Below are positions 55,802 to 64,000 of a DNA stretch of 64,000 bases, in pieces (position 1 is the first letter of the stretch; the number at the start of each line of letters is the position of its first letter). The stretch is taken from NCBI RefSeq assembly GCF_011300875.1, contig NZ_CP049862.1:1364001-1428000 (forward strand), written 5' to 3'. A model generated the notes under the pieces. The model did not search any database. It saw only the letters and a list, made by a program, of their open reading frames with translations, and had not been told where the DNA came from. Source of the DNA: Sanguibacter sp. HDW7. Its GTDB lineage: Bacteria > Actinomycetota > Actinomycetes > Actinomycetales > Cellulomonadaceae. A program made the position numbers and the translations under genes.

Positions 55802-56152
55802 TCAGGAGACGGCGCCCGTGAGCTTCTCGCCCGGGCCCTCGCCCGGCGCGTCGGGGATGACGCTCGCCTCGCGGAACGCGAGCTGCAGCGTGCGCAGGCC
55901 GTCGCGCAGCGAGCGCGCGTGCTGGTTGCCGATGTCGGGGGCCGACGTCACGACGAGGCCGGCGAGCGCCGTGATGAGCTTGCGCGCCTCGTCGAGGTCC
56001 GTGAGGTGCTCCTCGCCCTCGGCGAGGCCGAGCTTGACCGCGGCCGCGCTCATGAGGTGGACGGCGGCGGTCGTGATGACCTCGACCGCGTTGACCTCGG
56101 CGATGTCGCGGACCGCCTGCTGGGTGACGTCGTCGTGCGTGTGCTCGCTCAT
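55802..56152 (-). CDS. DUF1844 protein
   Basis: The 116-residue helical protein has the DUF1844 core AEVNAVEVITTAAVHLMSAAAVKLGL (in part, about 18-43) and DLDEARKLITALAGLV (about 52-67). It is widespread in actinobacteria, usually next to infC; function unknown. ATG 56152 lies 6 nt after GATGAT (56164-56159), so the mRNA is probably leaderless. Confidence 0.9.
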   Translation of the reverse strand: MSEHTHDDVTQQAVRDIAEVNAVEVITTAAVHLMSAAAVKLGLAEGEEHLTDLDEARKLITALAGLVVTSAPDIGNQHARSLRDGLRTLQLAFREASVIPDAPGEGPGEKLTGAVS

Positions 56153-56158
56153 AGGACC

Positions 56159-56164
56159 ATCATC
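56159..56164 (-). promoter_or_regulatory. -10 element of the DUF1844 gene, leaderless
   Basis: GATGAT on the minus strand, then 6 nt to ATG 56152. Confidence 0.45.
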
Positions 56165-56217
56165 CCGCATACGTCACCGTGCGACGCACATGCCGCGGGG
56201 CGGCCCCGGGACGCGGA

Positions 56218-56252
56218 CCGCCCCGCCCCCGGACGAGCTGGGGACGGGGCGG
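56218..56252 (-). terminator. Stem-loop after katA
   Basis: CCGCCCCG-C-CCCC pairs with GGGGACGGGGCGG (one mismatch) around a 9-nt loop, 22 bp after the katA stop. Confidence 0.6.
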
Positions 56253-56274
56253 AACGGGAGGGACGGCGGGGGCG

Positions 56275-57723
56275 TCAGCCCTCGACCGCGGCGCGGAGCT
56301 GCGCGCCGAGGTCGGCGTCGACCTGACCCCAGTACCAGAAGAAGCGCTCACGGATCTCGGGGACCGTGAGGCCCTTGCCCTGGCCCGTGAGGGTCGCGAC
56401 GAAGCGCGCCTTGGCGTCGGCGTCGAAGACGTCGCGGTAGAGCGTGCCGGCCTGGCCGAAGTCGGAGTCCTCCGAGCGCAGCGTCTGCGCGGCGCGCACG
56501 AGCTCGCCGTCCGTCTGCCATGCGACCTCGCCCGCGCGGGCCTCGTCGGCCGCCGGGGCGCCCTGGGAGTTCGTCGCCGTCACCGGCATCGAGGCGGGTG
56601 CGTAGTGGTAGCGCATCTGGCCCTCGTGCTGGAAGTTCACGACCTCGGCGGCGTGCGGCTGGTTGACGGGGAGCTGGTTGTAGTTCGCGCCGATGCGGTA
56701 GCGCTGCGCGTCCGGGTAGGCGAAGACGCGGCCCATGAGCATCTTGTCGGGCGAGATGCCGATGCCGGGCACGAGGTTCGACGGCGAGAACGCGGCCTGC
56801 TCGATCTCGGCGAAGAAGCTCACCGGGTTGCGGTCGAGCGTGAGCTCGCCGACCTTGATGAGGGGGTAGTCGGCGTGCGACCACGTCTTCGTGATGTCGA
56901 ACGGGTTGAAGCGGTACGTCTTGCCCTCGTCGTACGGCATGACCTGGACGAAGAGGTCCCACACGGGGGTCTCGCCACGCTCGATGGCCTCGAAGAGGTC
57001 GCGGCGGTAGAAGTCGGCGTCGGAGCCGGCGAGCTGCTCGGCCTCCTCGTTCGACATTCCCTCGACGCCCTGGCGGGACTTGAAGTGGTACTGGACCCAG
57101 AACTTCTCGCCCTCGGCGTTCGCCCACGAGAACGTGTGCGAGCCGTAGCCGTTCATGTGGCGCCACGAGCGCGGCAGGCCGCGGTCACCCATGAGGTAGG
57201 TGACCTGGTGGGCCGTCTCGGGGGAGAGGGTCCAGAAGTCCCACTGCATGTCGGCGTCGCGCAGGCCCGAGGCGCCGAGGCGCTTCTGGGAGTGGATGAA
57301 GTCGGGGAACTTGATCGCGTCGCGGATGAAGAACACCGGGGTGTTGTTGCCGACGATGTCGTAGTTGCCCTCGGTCGTGTAGAAGCGCAGCGAGAAGCCA
57401 CGGACGTCGCGCCACGTGTCGGGGGAGCCCTGCTCGCCCGCGACGGAGGAGAAGCGCAGGAGGGTCTCGACCTCGGCGCCCGGCTGGAACACCGCGGCCT
57501 TCGTAAAGCGCGAGACGTCCTCGGTCACGACGAAGCGCCCGAACGCGCCACCACCCTTGGCGTGCGGGTTGCGCTCCGGCACGCGCTCGCGGTTGAACGA
57601 CGCGAGCTTCTCGACGAGGTACGCGTCGTGGAGCGCGGTGACGCCGTCGGGGCCGGTCGTGAGCGAGTGCTGGTCGCTCGCGACGGGGGCGCCGTTCTGG
57701 CGGGTCGTGAACTGCTGGGTCAC
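56275..57723 (-). CDS. katA: Heme catalase (monofunctional, small-subunit type)
   Basis: The 482-residue catalase breaks down hydrogen peroxide. Active-site His is in [13 protein letters not shown] (about 53), the Asn in [14 protein letters not shown] (about 127), and the proximal heme Tyr in [21 protein letters not shown] (in part, about 335). Size fits clade 3 catalases. GTG 57723 follows GAGGAGAACCCT. A Fur-family gene stands 73 bp upstream on the same strand, as in catR-catA of Streptomyces, so peroxide control is likely. Confidence 0.96.
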   Translation of the reverse strand: MTQQFTTRQNGAPVASDQHSLTTGPDGVTALHDAYLVEKLASFNRERVPERNPHAKGGGAFGRFVVTEDVSRFTKAAVFQPGAEVETLLRFSSVAGEQGSPDTWRDVRGFSLRFYTTEGNYDIVGNNTPVFFIRDAIKFPDFIHSQKRLGASGLRDADMQWDFWTLSPETAHQVTYLMGDRGLPRSWRHMNGYGSHTFSWANAEGEKFWVQYHFKSRQGVEGMSNEEAEQLAGSDADFYRRDLFEAIERGETPVWDLFVQVMPYDEGKTYRFNPFDITKTWSHADYPLIKVGELTLDRNPVSFFAEIEQAAFSPSNLVPGIGISPDKMLMGRVFAYPDAQRYRIGANYNQLPVNQPHAAEVVNFQHEGQMRYHYAPASMPVTATNSQGAPAADEARAGEVAWQTDGELVRAAQTLRSEDSDFGQAGTLYRDVFDADAKARFVATLTGQGKGLTVPEIRERFFWYWGQVDADLGAQLRAAVEG

Positions 57724-57796
57724 AGGGTTCTCCTCGTGGTGGTGGTGCGGAACAGGTACGGATGGTCGGGGCGGACGGGCCGGCCCCGTGCTCGTG

Positions 57797-58240
57797 TCAG
57801 CCGGCGGCGCGGCAGGACGGGCAGGTGCCCCAGTAGAGGACCTCGGCGGTGTCGATCGTGAAGCCGTGGTCGTTCGTGGGGATGAGGCAGGGGGCGTGGC
57901 CGGTCGCACAGTCGACGTCGGCGACGGCGCCGCACGTGCGGCACACGACGTGGTGGTGGTTGTCGCCGTGGCGGCGCTCGTAGCGCGCGGGGTGCCCGGC
58001 GGGCTCGATGTGCTGGACGAGGCCGCGCTCGTCGAGCGCGTGGAGCACGTCGTAGACGGCCTGCACGGAGACGCTGCCGAGGCGGGCGCGGACGCTCGCG
58101 ACCACCTGGTCGGCGCTCGCGTGGGGCTGGGTGGCGAGGGCGGCGAGGGTCGCGAGCCGGGGCGCGGTGACGCGGAGCCCGACGGAGCGAAGCAGCGCCT
58201 CGTCGTCCTGCGTGTCCGGGACATCGTGCTCGGTGGTCAT
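57797..58240 (-). CDS. Fur-family regulator (CatR/PerR-like)
   Basis: The 147-residue repressor has a winged helix ([20 protein letters not shown] and [19 protein letters not shown], about 24-73), a His-rich metal site ([12 protein letters not shown], about 88-99), and two CxxC zinc motifs (CRTCG near 99; CPSC near 141). Its location just before katA and the operator at 58259-58281 suggest it represses itself and katA and is released by peroxide (family knowledge plus inference). ATG 58240 is chosen; no strong ribosome binding site is seen. Confidence 0.9.
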   Translation of the reverse strand: MTTEHDVPDTQDDEALLRSVGLRVTAPRLATLAALATQPHASADQVVASVRARLGSVSVQAVYDVLHALDERGLVQHIEPAGHPARYERRHGDNHHHVVCRTCGAVADVDCATGHAPCLIPTNDHGFTIDTAEVLYWGTCPSCRAAG

Positions 58241-58258
58241 GACCTGCAGTCTTGCACA

Positions 58259-58281
58259 TTCTTTGGAACCTGTCCAAAAAA
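58259..58281 (-). promoter_or_regulatory. Fur-type operator before fur-katA
   Basis: TTTGGA-ACCTG-TCCAAA (58262-58278) with matching outer TT/AA bases forms an imperfect 23-bp palindrome 19 bp before the fur start. It is the only AT-rich palindrome in the 386-bp gap to infC. Confidence 0.75.
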
Positions 58282-58380
58282 GGATCGGATCCAGACTGCA
58301 TCGGCGCGTGTCGTCGCCGGGGGTCGGGCGAGTGGCGCAACGCACGCCGCCGGGCTTCGGAGGTCGGGCGGGTCCTGTGC

Positions 58381-58386
58381 TATCGT
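58381..58386 (+). promoter_or_regulatory. Probable -10 element of infC
   Basis: TATCGT, giving a leader of about 235 nt before infC. The 58287-58380 stretch shows nothing else I recognise. Confidence 0.5.
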
Positions 58387-58549
58387 TTCCTGCTGGACCG
58401 CCGTGAAGATCCTTGATCGACACGGCACGCAAGCGGAGCTCCCTCCCACCCGATCACCGACTGGCCTCGCGCCGACAGGAGACGGGTCAGGTCCGACGCC
58501 ACCTCGCGGTGGGTGCGTGCCCTCGTGGCGTGCGCGGTCGGACAATCAG

Positions 58550-58581
58550 AGGCCTCCACCTGCATCCCGGGTCGGAGGCCT
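58550..58581 (+). promoter_or_regulatory. Stem-loop in the infC leader, possible attenuator
   Basis: AGGCCTCC (58550-58557) pairs with GGAGGCCT (58574-58581), followed by TCTCCGTTCC. It lies 46 bp before the start codon in a long leader, the layout of ribosomal-operon attenuators. Confidence 0.5.
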
Positions 58582-58626
58582 TCTCCGTTCCCGGGCCCGA
58601 CAGTTTACAGATCTGAGGAGACTCAC

Positions 58627-59562
58627 ATCAGCGAGCCCCGCATCAACGAGCGGATCCGCGTCCCTGAGGTCCGCCTGGTCGGCCCCCAGGGCGAGCAGGT
58701 GGGCATCGTCCGCGTGGAGGACGCCCTGCGCCTTGCGCAGGAGGCTGACCTCGACCTGGTCGAGGTCGCGCCTGACGCGCGTCCCCCCGTGTGCAAGCTC
58801 ATGGACTACGGGAAGTTCAAGTACGAGGCGGACATGAAGGCGCGTGAGGCCCGGCGCAACCAGGCCAACACCGTCCTCAAGGAGATCCGCTTCCGCCTGA
58901 AGATCGACCCGCACGACTACGGCACGAAGAAGGGCCACGTCGAGCGCTTCCTGTCCGCCGGCGACAAGGTCAAGGTCATGATCATGTTCCGTGGCCGCGA
59001 GCAGTCGCGCCCGGAGATGGGCGTGCGCCTGCTCCAGCGTCTGGCCGACGACGTCGCCGAGCTCGGCTTCGTCGAGTCGATGCCGAAGCAGGACGGTCGC
59101 AACATGACGATGGTCCTCGGCCCGACGAAGAAGAAGTCCGAGGTCAAGGGCGAGGTCCGTCGTCGTCGCGAGCCGCGTCCCGACCAGCCCGCCGACGTCT
59201 CCGGCGAGGAGACCTTTGTCGAGACCGAGATCCTCGAGGCCGAGGCCGAGGTCGTCGAGGCCCCTGTCGCCGAGGCGCCCGTCGTCGAGGCTCCCGCAGC
59301 CGCGGCGCCGGCGGCCCCGAAGGCCGCTCCGGTCAAGGCGGCCGCGGCTCCGAAGCCTGCGACGGCCAAGCCTGCGGCGGCCAAGCCTGCAGCGGCTCCG
59401 AAGCCTGCGGCGGCCAAGCCTGCAGCGGCTCCGAAGCCGGCTGCGGCCCCGAAGCCCGCTGCGGCTCCCAAGCCCGCCGCGACGCCGAAGCCGACGGCCC
59501 GCCCGGCCGCCCCCAAGCCCGCTCCGAAGCCGGTCGCCCCGCGGCCGAAGAAGAGCGAGTGA
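58627..59562 (+). CDS. infC: Translation initiation factor IF-3, ATC start, long Ala/Pro/Lys tail
   Basis: The 311-residue protein has the IF3 N-domain ([19 protein letters not shown], about 2-20; [26 protein letters not shown] (in part), about 41-62) and C-domain ([20 protein letters not shown], about 79-98). No ATG, GTG or TTG fits: the conserved start is ATC 58627, seven bases after AGGAG, echoing the AUU start that lets IF3 control its own synthesis in E. coli. After residue about 185 come 125 residues of acidic then Lys-Pro-Ala repeats ([12 protein letters not shown]) that ordinary IF3 lacks. First gene of infC-rpmI-rplT. Confidence 0.95.
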   Translation: MSEPRINERIRVPEVRLVGPQGEQVGIVRVEDALRLAQEADLDLVEVAPDARPPVCKLMDYGKFKYEADMKAREARRNQANTVLKEIRFRLKIDPHDYGTKKGHVERFLSAGDKVKVMIMFRGREQSRPEMGVRLLQRLADDVAELGFVESMPKQDGRNMTMVLGPTKKKSEVKGEVRRRREPRPDQPADVSGEETFVETEILEAEAEVVEAPVAEAPVVEAPAAAAPAAPKAAPVKAAAAPKPATAKPAAAKPAAAPKPAAAKPAAAPKPAAAPKPAAAPKPAATPKPTARPAAPKPAPKPVAPRPKKSE

Positions 59563-59618
59563 CCCGCACGTCCTGACGCAGAGGCGACGGCCAGCGCGAA
59601 CGGTCCCGCCCCGCCCAC

Positions 59619-59642
59619 GTCGCCCACCACCCGGTGGGCGAC
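59619..59642 (+). promoter_or_regulatory. Hairpin before rpmI
   Basis: GTCGCCCACC-ACCC-GGTGGGCGAC, a perfect 10-bp stem, ends 8 nt before the AGGAG of rpmI. It may be a regulatory or processing site. Confidence 0.6.
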
Positions 59643-59665
59643 CGACCACGAGGAGAACGGCAGCC

Positions 59666-59860
59666 ATGCCGAAGAACAAGACGCACTCCGGTGCCAAGAA
59701 GCGGTTCCGCATCACCGGTACCGGCAAGGTCATGCGTGAGCAGGCCAACAAGCGCCACCTGCTCGAGCACAAGTCGAGCCGCCGCACGCGCCGCCTGAGC
59801 ACCGACCAGGTCGTCTCGGCCGCCGACACCCCCAAGATCAAGAAGCTGCTCGGCAAGTGA
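59666..59860 (+). CDS. rpmI: 50S ribosomal protein L35
   Basis: The 64-residue basic protein starts [20 protein letters not shown], the L35 signature, and ends [11 protein letters not shown] 59666 follows AGGAG. It lies between infC and rplT. Confidence 0.98.
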   Translation: MPKNKTHSGAKKRFRITGTGKVMREQANKRHLLEHKSSRRTRRLSTDQVVSAADTPKIKKLLGK

Positions 59861-59861
59861 C

Positions 59862-59889
59862 CCTCGTGGGGTGCGTCAGCACCCCGAGG
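59862..59889 (+). promoter_or_regulatory. Hairpin before rplT
   Basis: GGGGTGC-GTCA-GCACCCC extended by CCTC/GAGG, just after the rpmI stop and 25 nt before AAGGAG of rplT. Confidence 0.5.
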
Positions 59890-59925
59890 TGAGCTTGTGA
59901 GCCCCCTACCTACAAGGAGCATCAC

Positions 59926-60312
59926 GTGGCACGCGTGAAGCGGGCAGTCAACGCCCAGAAGAAGCGTCGTTCCGTCCTCGAGCAGGCGAGCGGCTACCGT
60001 GGTCAGCGTTCGCGCCTGTACCGCAAGGCCAAGGAGCAGGTCACGCACTCGGGCGTCTACGCCTACCGTGACCGCAAGAAGCGCAAGGGCGACTTCCGTC
60101 AGCTCTGGATCACGCGCATCAACGCCGCGGTCCGCGCCGAGGACATGACGTACAACCGCTTCATCCAGGGCCTCAAGGCCGCGGGTGTCGAGGTCGACCG
60201 TCGCGTCCTCGCGGACCTCGCCGTCACCGACGCGAACGCCTTCAAGGTGCTCGTCGAGGTCGCGAAGAAGGCCCTCCCGGCCGACATCAACGCGCCCAAG
60301 GACGCTGCCTGA
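59926..60312 (+). CDS. rplT: 50S ribosomal protein L20
   Basis: The 128-residue protein starts [20 protein letters not shown] and has the L20 core [17 protein letters not shown] and [14 protein letters not shown]. It is needed for early 50S assembly and represses its operon in other bacteria. GTG 59926 follows AAGGAGCATCAC. Confidence 0.98.
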   Translation: MARVKRAVNAQKKRRSVLEQASGYRGQRSRLYRKAKEQVTHSGVYAYRDRKKRKGDFRQLWITRINAAVRAEDMTYNRFIQGLKAAGVEVDRRVLADLAVTDANAFKVLVEVAKKALPADINAPKDAA

Positions 60313-60360
60313 GAGCAGCCTGCTCCCTGAGCAGCCCTTGATCTGAAGGACGCCCGGACG

Positions 60361-61200
60361 ATGCCTGATCTCTCCAACCCCCGCGCTGAGCGGGTGCGAG
60401 GGATCCGGGCGTTGTCCGGGCGTCCTGCGCGTTCCCGGGCCGGGCGCTACCTCGTCGAGGGCCCCCAGGGCGTCCGCGAGGCTGTCCTCCACGCGCGCGA
60501 CGACGTCCGCGAGGTCTACCTCACGGAAGCTGCCGCAGAGCGCTACGCAGAGATCGTCGACGCGTGCGACGGTCTGTGGCTGCGCACGGGGACGCCGGAG
60601 GTCCTCGAGGCGATGAGCCCCGACGCGCAGGGCGTTCTCGCGGTGCTCGAGCCTCGCCCCTCCTCGCTCGACGCGCTGCTCGAGCGCGGGCCGCGGCTCG
60701 TCGCGGTGCTCGTCGAGGCACGTGACCCCGGCAACGCCGGGACGGTCATCCGGGCCGTCGACGCCGCAGGGGGCGACGGCGTCGTCCTTGCCGGCAGCAG
60801 CGTCGACCCGCACAACCCCAAGGTCGTGAGGTCGACGGCCGGCTCGCTCTTCCACGTCCCCGTCGTCGCGGGCGACGACGCGCGCGCTCTTGAGGACGTC
60901 GTCGTGAGGCTGCGCGCCGCGGGCCTGCAGGTCCTCGCCGCGGACGGCACGGGCGAGCACGATCTCGACGACCTTCTCGACGTCGCGGGCACGGCGCCCG
61001 CCGGGCGCCCCGACCTCGCGGCGCCGACCGCGTGGGTCTTCGGCAACGAGGCGCGTGGCCTCACGGACGAGCAGCGCGCGCTCGCCGACCATGTCGTGCG
61101 TGCGCCGCTGCGTGGGCGGGCCGAGTCGCTCAACCTCGCGATGGCGGCGACCGTCTGCCTCTACGGCAGCGCTCGGGCGCAGCGCGCGCGGCGTGGCTAG
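60361..61200 (+). CDS. SpoU/TrmH-family RNA 2'-O-methyltransferase
   Basis: The 279-residue enzyme has an N-terminal substrate-binding part (GRYLVEGPQGVREAV, about 29-43) and the SPOUT domain with motif 1 DPGNAGTVIRAVDAAG (about 122-137), motif 2 WVFGNEARGL (about 225-234) and motif 3 AESLNLAMAATVCLY (about 255-269), forming the SAM knot. It methylates a ribose in 23S rRNA or tRNA; the site is unknown. It follows rplT, the usual actinobacterial place. Confidence 0.94.
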   Translation: MPDLSNPRAERVRGIRALSGRPARSRAGRYLVEGPQGVREAVLHARDDVREVYLTEAAAERYAEIVDACDGLWLRTGTPEVLEAMSPDAQGVLAVLEPRPSSLDALLERGPRLVAVLVEARDPGNAGTVIRAVDAAGGDGVVLAGSSVDPHNPKVVRSTAGSLFHVPVVAGDDARALEDVVVRLRAAGLQVLAADGTGEHDLDDLLDVAGTAPAGRPDLAAPTAWVFGNEARGLTDEQRALADHVVRAPLRGRAESLNLAMAATVCLYGSARAQRARRG

Positions 61201-61234
61201 GACCTCGGAGGGACCGTCGCGGTCTGCGTTGCCC

Positions 61235-61240
61235 TATCGT
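61235..61240 (+). promoter_or_regulatory. -10 element of the epimerase gene, leaderless
   Basis: TATCGT, then 6 nt to GTG 61247; no ribosome binding site. Confidence 0.6.
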
Positions 61241-61246
61241 GGGAAC

Positions 61247-63356
<2,110 letters not shown>

Positions 63357-63357
<1 letters not shown>

Positions 63358-64000
63358 TGCCGAACATCGCACTGGGCTGGCTCGGCGAGCACGTCGAGCT
63401 CCCCGCCGGCCTCACGGCCGAGCAGCTGGCCGCCGACCTCGTCCGCGTCGGGCTCGAGGAGGAGGCCGTCCACGGTGCCGCCGTCACGGGTCCGCTCGTC
63501 GTCGGCACCGTCCTGTCCCTCGTCAAGGAGGAGCAGAAGAACGGCAAGACGATCAACTGGTGCCAGGTCGACGTCGGCGCGCACAACGTGCTCGACGAGG
63601 CCGGGCAGCCGACGCTTCCGCGCGGCATCGTGTGCGGCGCGCACAACTTCGTCGAGGGCGACCGCGTCGTCGTCGCGCTCCCGGGCGCGGTGCTGCCCGG
63701 GCCGTTCGCGATCGCGTCGCGCAAGACGTACGGCCACGTGTCCGACGGCATGATCTGCTCGCAGCGCGAGCTCGGTCTGGGCGAGGACCACGACGGCATC
63801 ATCGTGCTCGACCGGCTCGGTTACACGGGCCAGCCGAACGGCACCGATGCTGTCGAGCTCCTCGGCCTCGGCGAGCAGGTTCTCGAGATCAACGTCACGC
63901 CGGACCGCGGCTACTGCTTCTCGATGCGCGGCGTCGCCCGCGAGTACTCGCACTCGACCGGCGCGGCGTTCACGGACCCGGGCCTCGCCGAGACGCCTGC
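63357..64000 (+). CDS. pheT: Phenylalanyl-tRNA synthetase beta subunit, N-terminal part (3' end outside window)
   Basis: The frame is open from ATG 63357 to the window end (214 residues). It starts MPNIALGWLGEHVELPAG and has the tRNA-binding EMAP/OB domain (GTVLSLVKEEQKNGKTINWCQVD in part, about 50-72; GIVCGAHNF; MICSQRELGLGEDHDGI in part) and the start of B3/B4 (EINVTPDRGYCFSMRGVARE in part). It forms the (alpha-beta)2 enzyme with PheS. Confidence 0.96.

Noticed and set aside
58413-58616. Small open frame in the infC leader as a leader-peptide gene
   Set aside because: No proper start with ribosome binding site, no run of a regulatory amino acid, and it overlaps the leader hairpin.
59330-59560. 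Repeats in the infC tail as a CRISPR or minisatellite array
   Set aside because: The repeats are in frame, code for PKPAAA units and have no constant spacers.

Overview
The window is a 64 kb, very GC-rich piece of an actinobacterial chromosome. I place it in the order Micrococcales, probably near Cellulomonadaceae, Sanguibacteraceae or Promicromonosporaceae. The reasons are the LexA/LysM/NrdR module, the division and cell-wall (dcw) cluster with SepF, YggT and DivIVA, a PriA-type HisA, heavy use of GTG starts and actinobacterial SOS boxes. The MurE specificity loop is not of the DAP type, which suggests a Lys- or Orn-based peptidoglycan. The family-level placement is inference. I see no tRNA, rRNA, insertion sequence, prophage or CRISPR array; this is mostly core chromosome.

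Layout. 1-12.3 kb holds stress and DNA-repair functions: the end of a DinG-type helicase, lactate dehydrogenase, lexA divergent from an SOS-controlled LysM division-inhibitor-like gene, nrdR, a DUF5302 protein, serA, helD, a PAC2 protein, a spermidine-synthase-like protein, and a LexA-controlled HEPN-dinB operon. 12.3-17.6 kb holds a DUF3040 protein and a minus-strand moxR-DUF58-transglutaminase operon. A 400-bp divergent regulatory region with MraZ-box arrays on both strands leads into the dcw cluster (18.0-37.1 kb): mraZ, rsmH, ftsL, ftsI, murE, murF, mraY, murD, ftsW, murG, murC, ftsQ, ftsZ, pgeF, sepF, yggT, divIVA. Most neighbours from rsmH to ftsQ overlap by ATGA or GTGA, so they are probably translationally coupled. 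37.2-43.5 kb carries a DksA/TraR-type protein, lspA, rluD, an acetyltransferase and dnaE. 43.6-55.7 kb carries small genes and the histidine genes; hisD is separated from hisC by an ASCH protein, a DUF1697 protein and a RecQ-phosphoribosyltransferase fusion. The hisC-hisB-unknown-hisH-priA-sseB run is tightly overlapping. 55.8-64 kb carries DUF1844, a fur-katA pair, infC-rpmI-rplT, an rRNA methyltransferase, an aldose epimerase and pheS-pheT (pheT runs off the end).

Regulation that can be read directly: four LexA boxes (lexA, two for the LysM gene, one in the promoter spacer of HEPN-dinB), GTGG(A/G) repeats with 10-bp period for MraZ, a Fur-type palindrome before fur-katA, a rare ATC start for infC with a structured leader, and at least eleven genes whose -10 hexamer lies 6-7 nt before the start codon, so their mRNAs are predicted to be leaderless. 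Convergent genes are separated by strong stem-loops, one of them a perfect 60-bp palindrome.

The most interesting points are the MraZ boxes facing the divergent moxR operon, the SOS-controlled HEPN protein with an R-x4-H motif, the pervasive leaderless architecture, the uncharacterised protein inside the his operon, the RecQ-PRTase fusion and the long Ala/Pro/Lys tail of IF3. No obviously new multi-gene system stands out.
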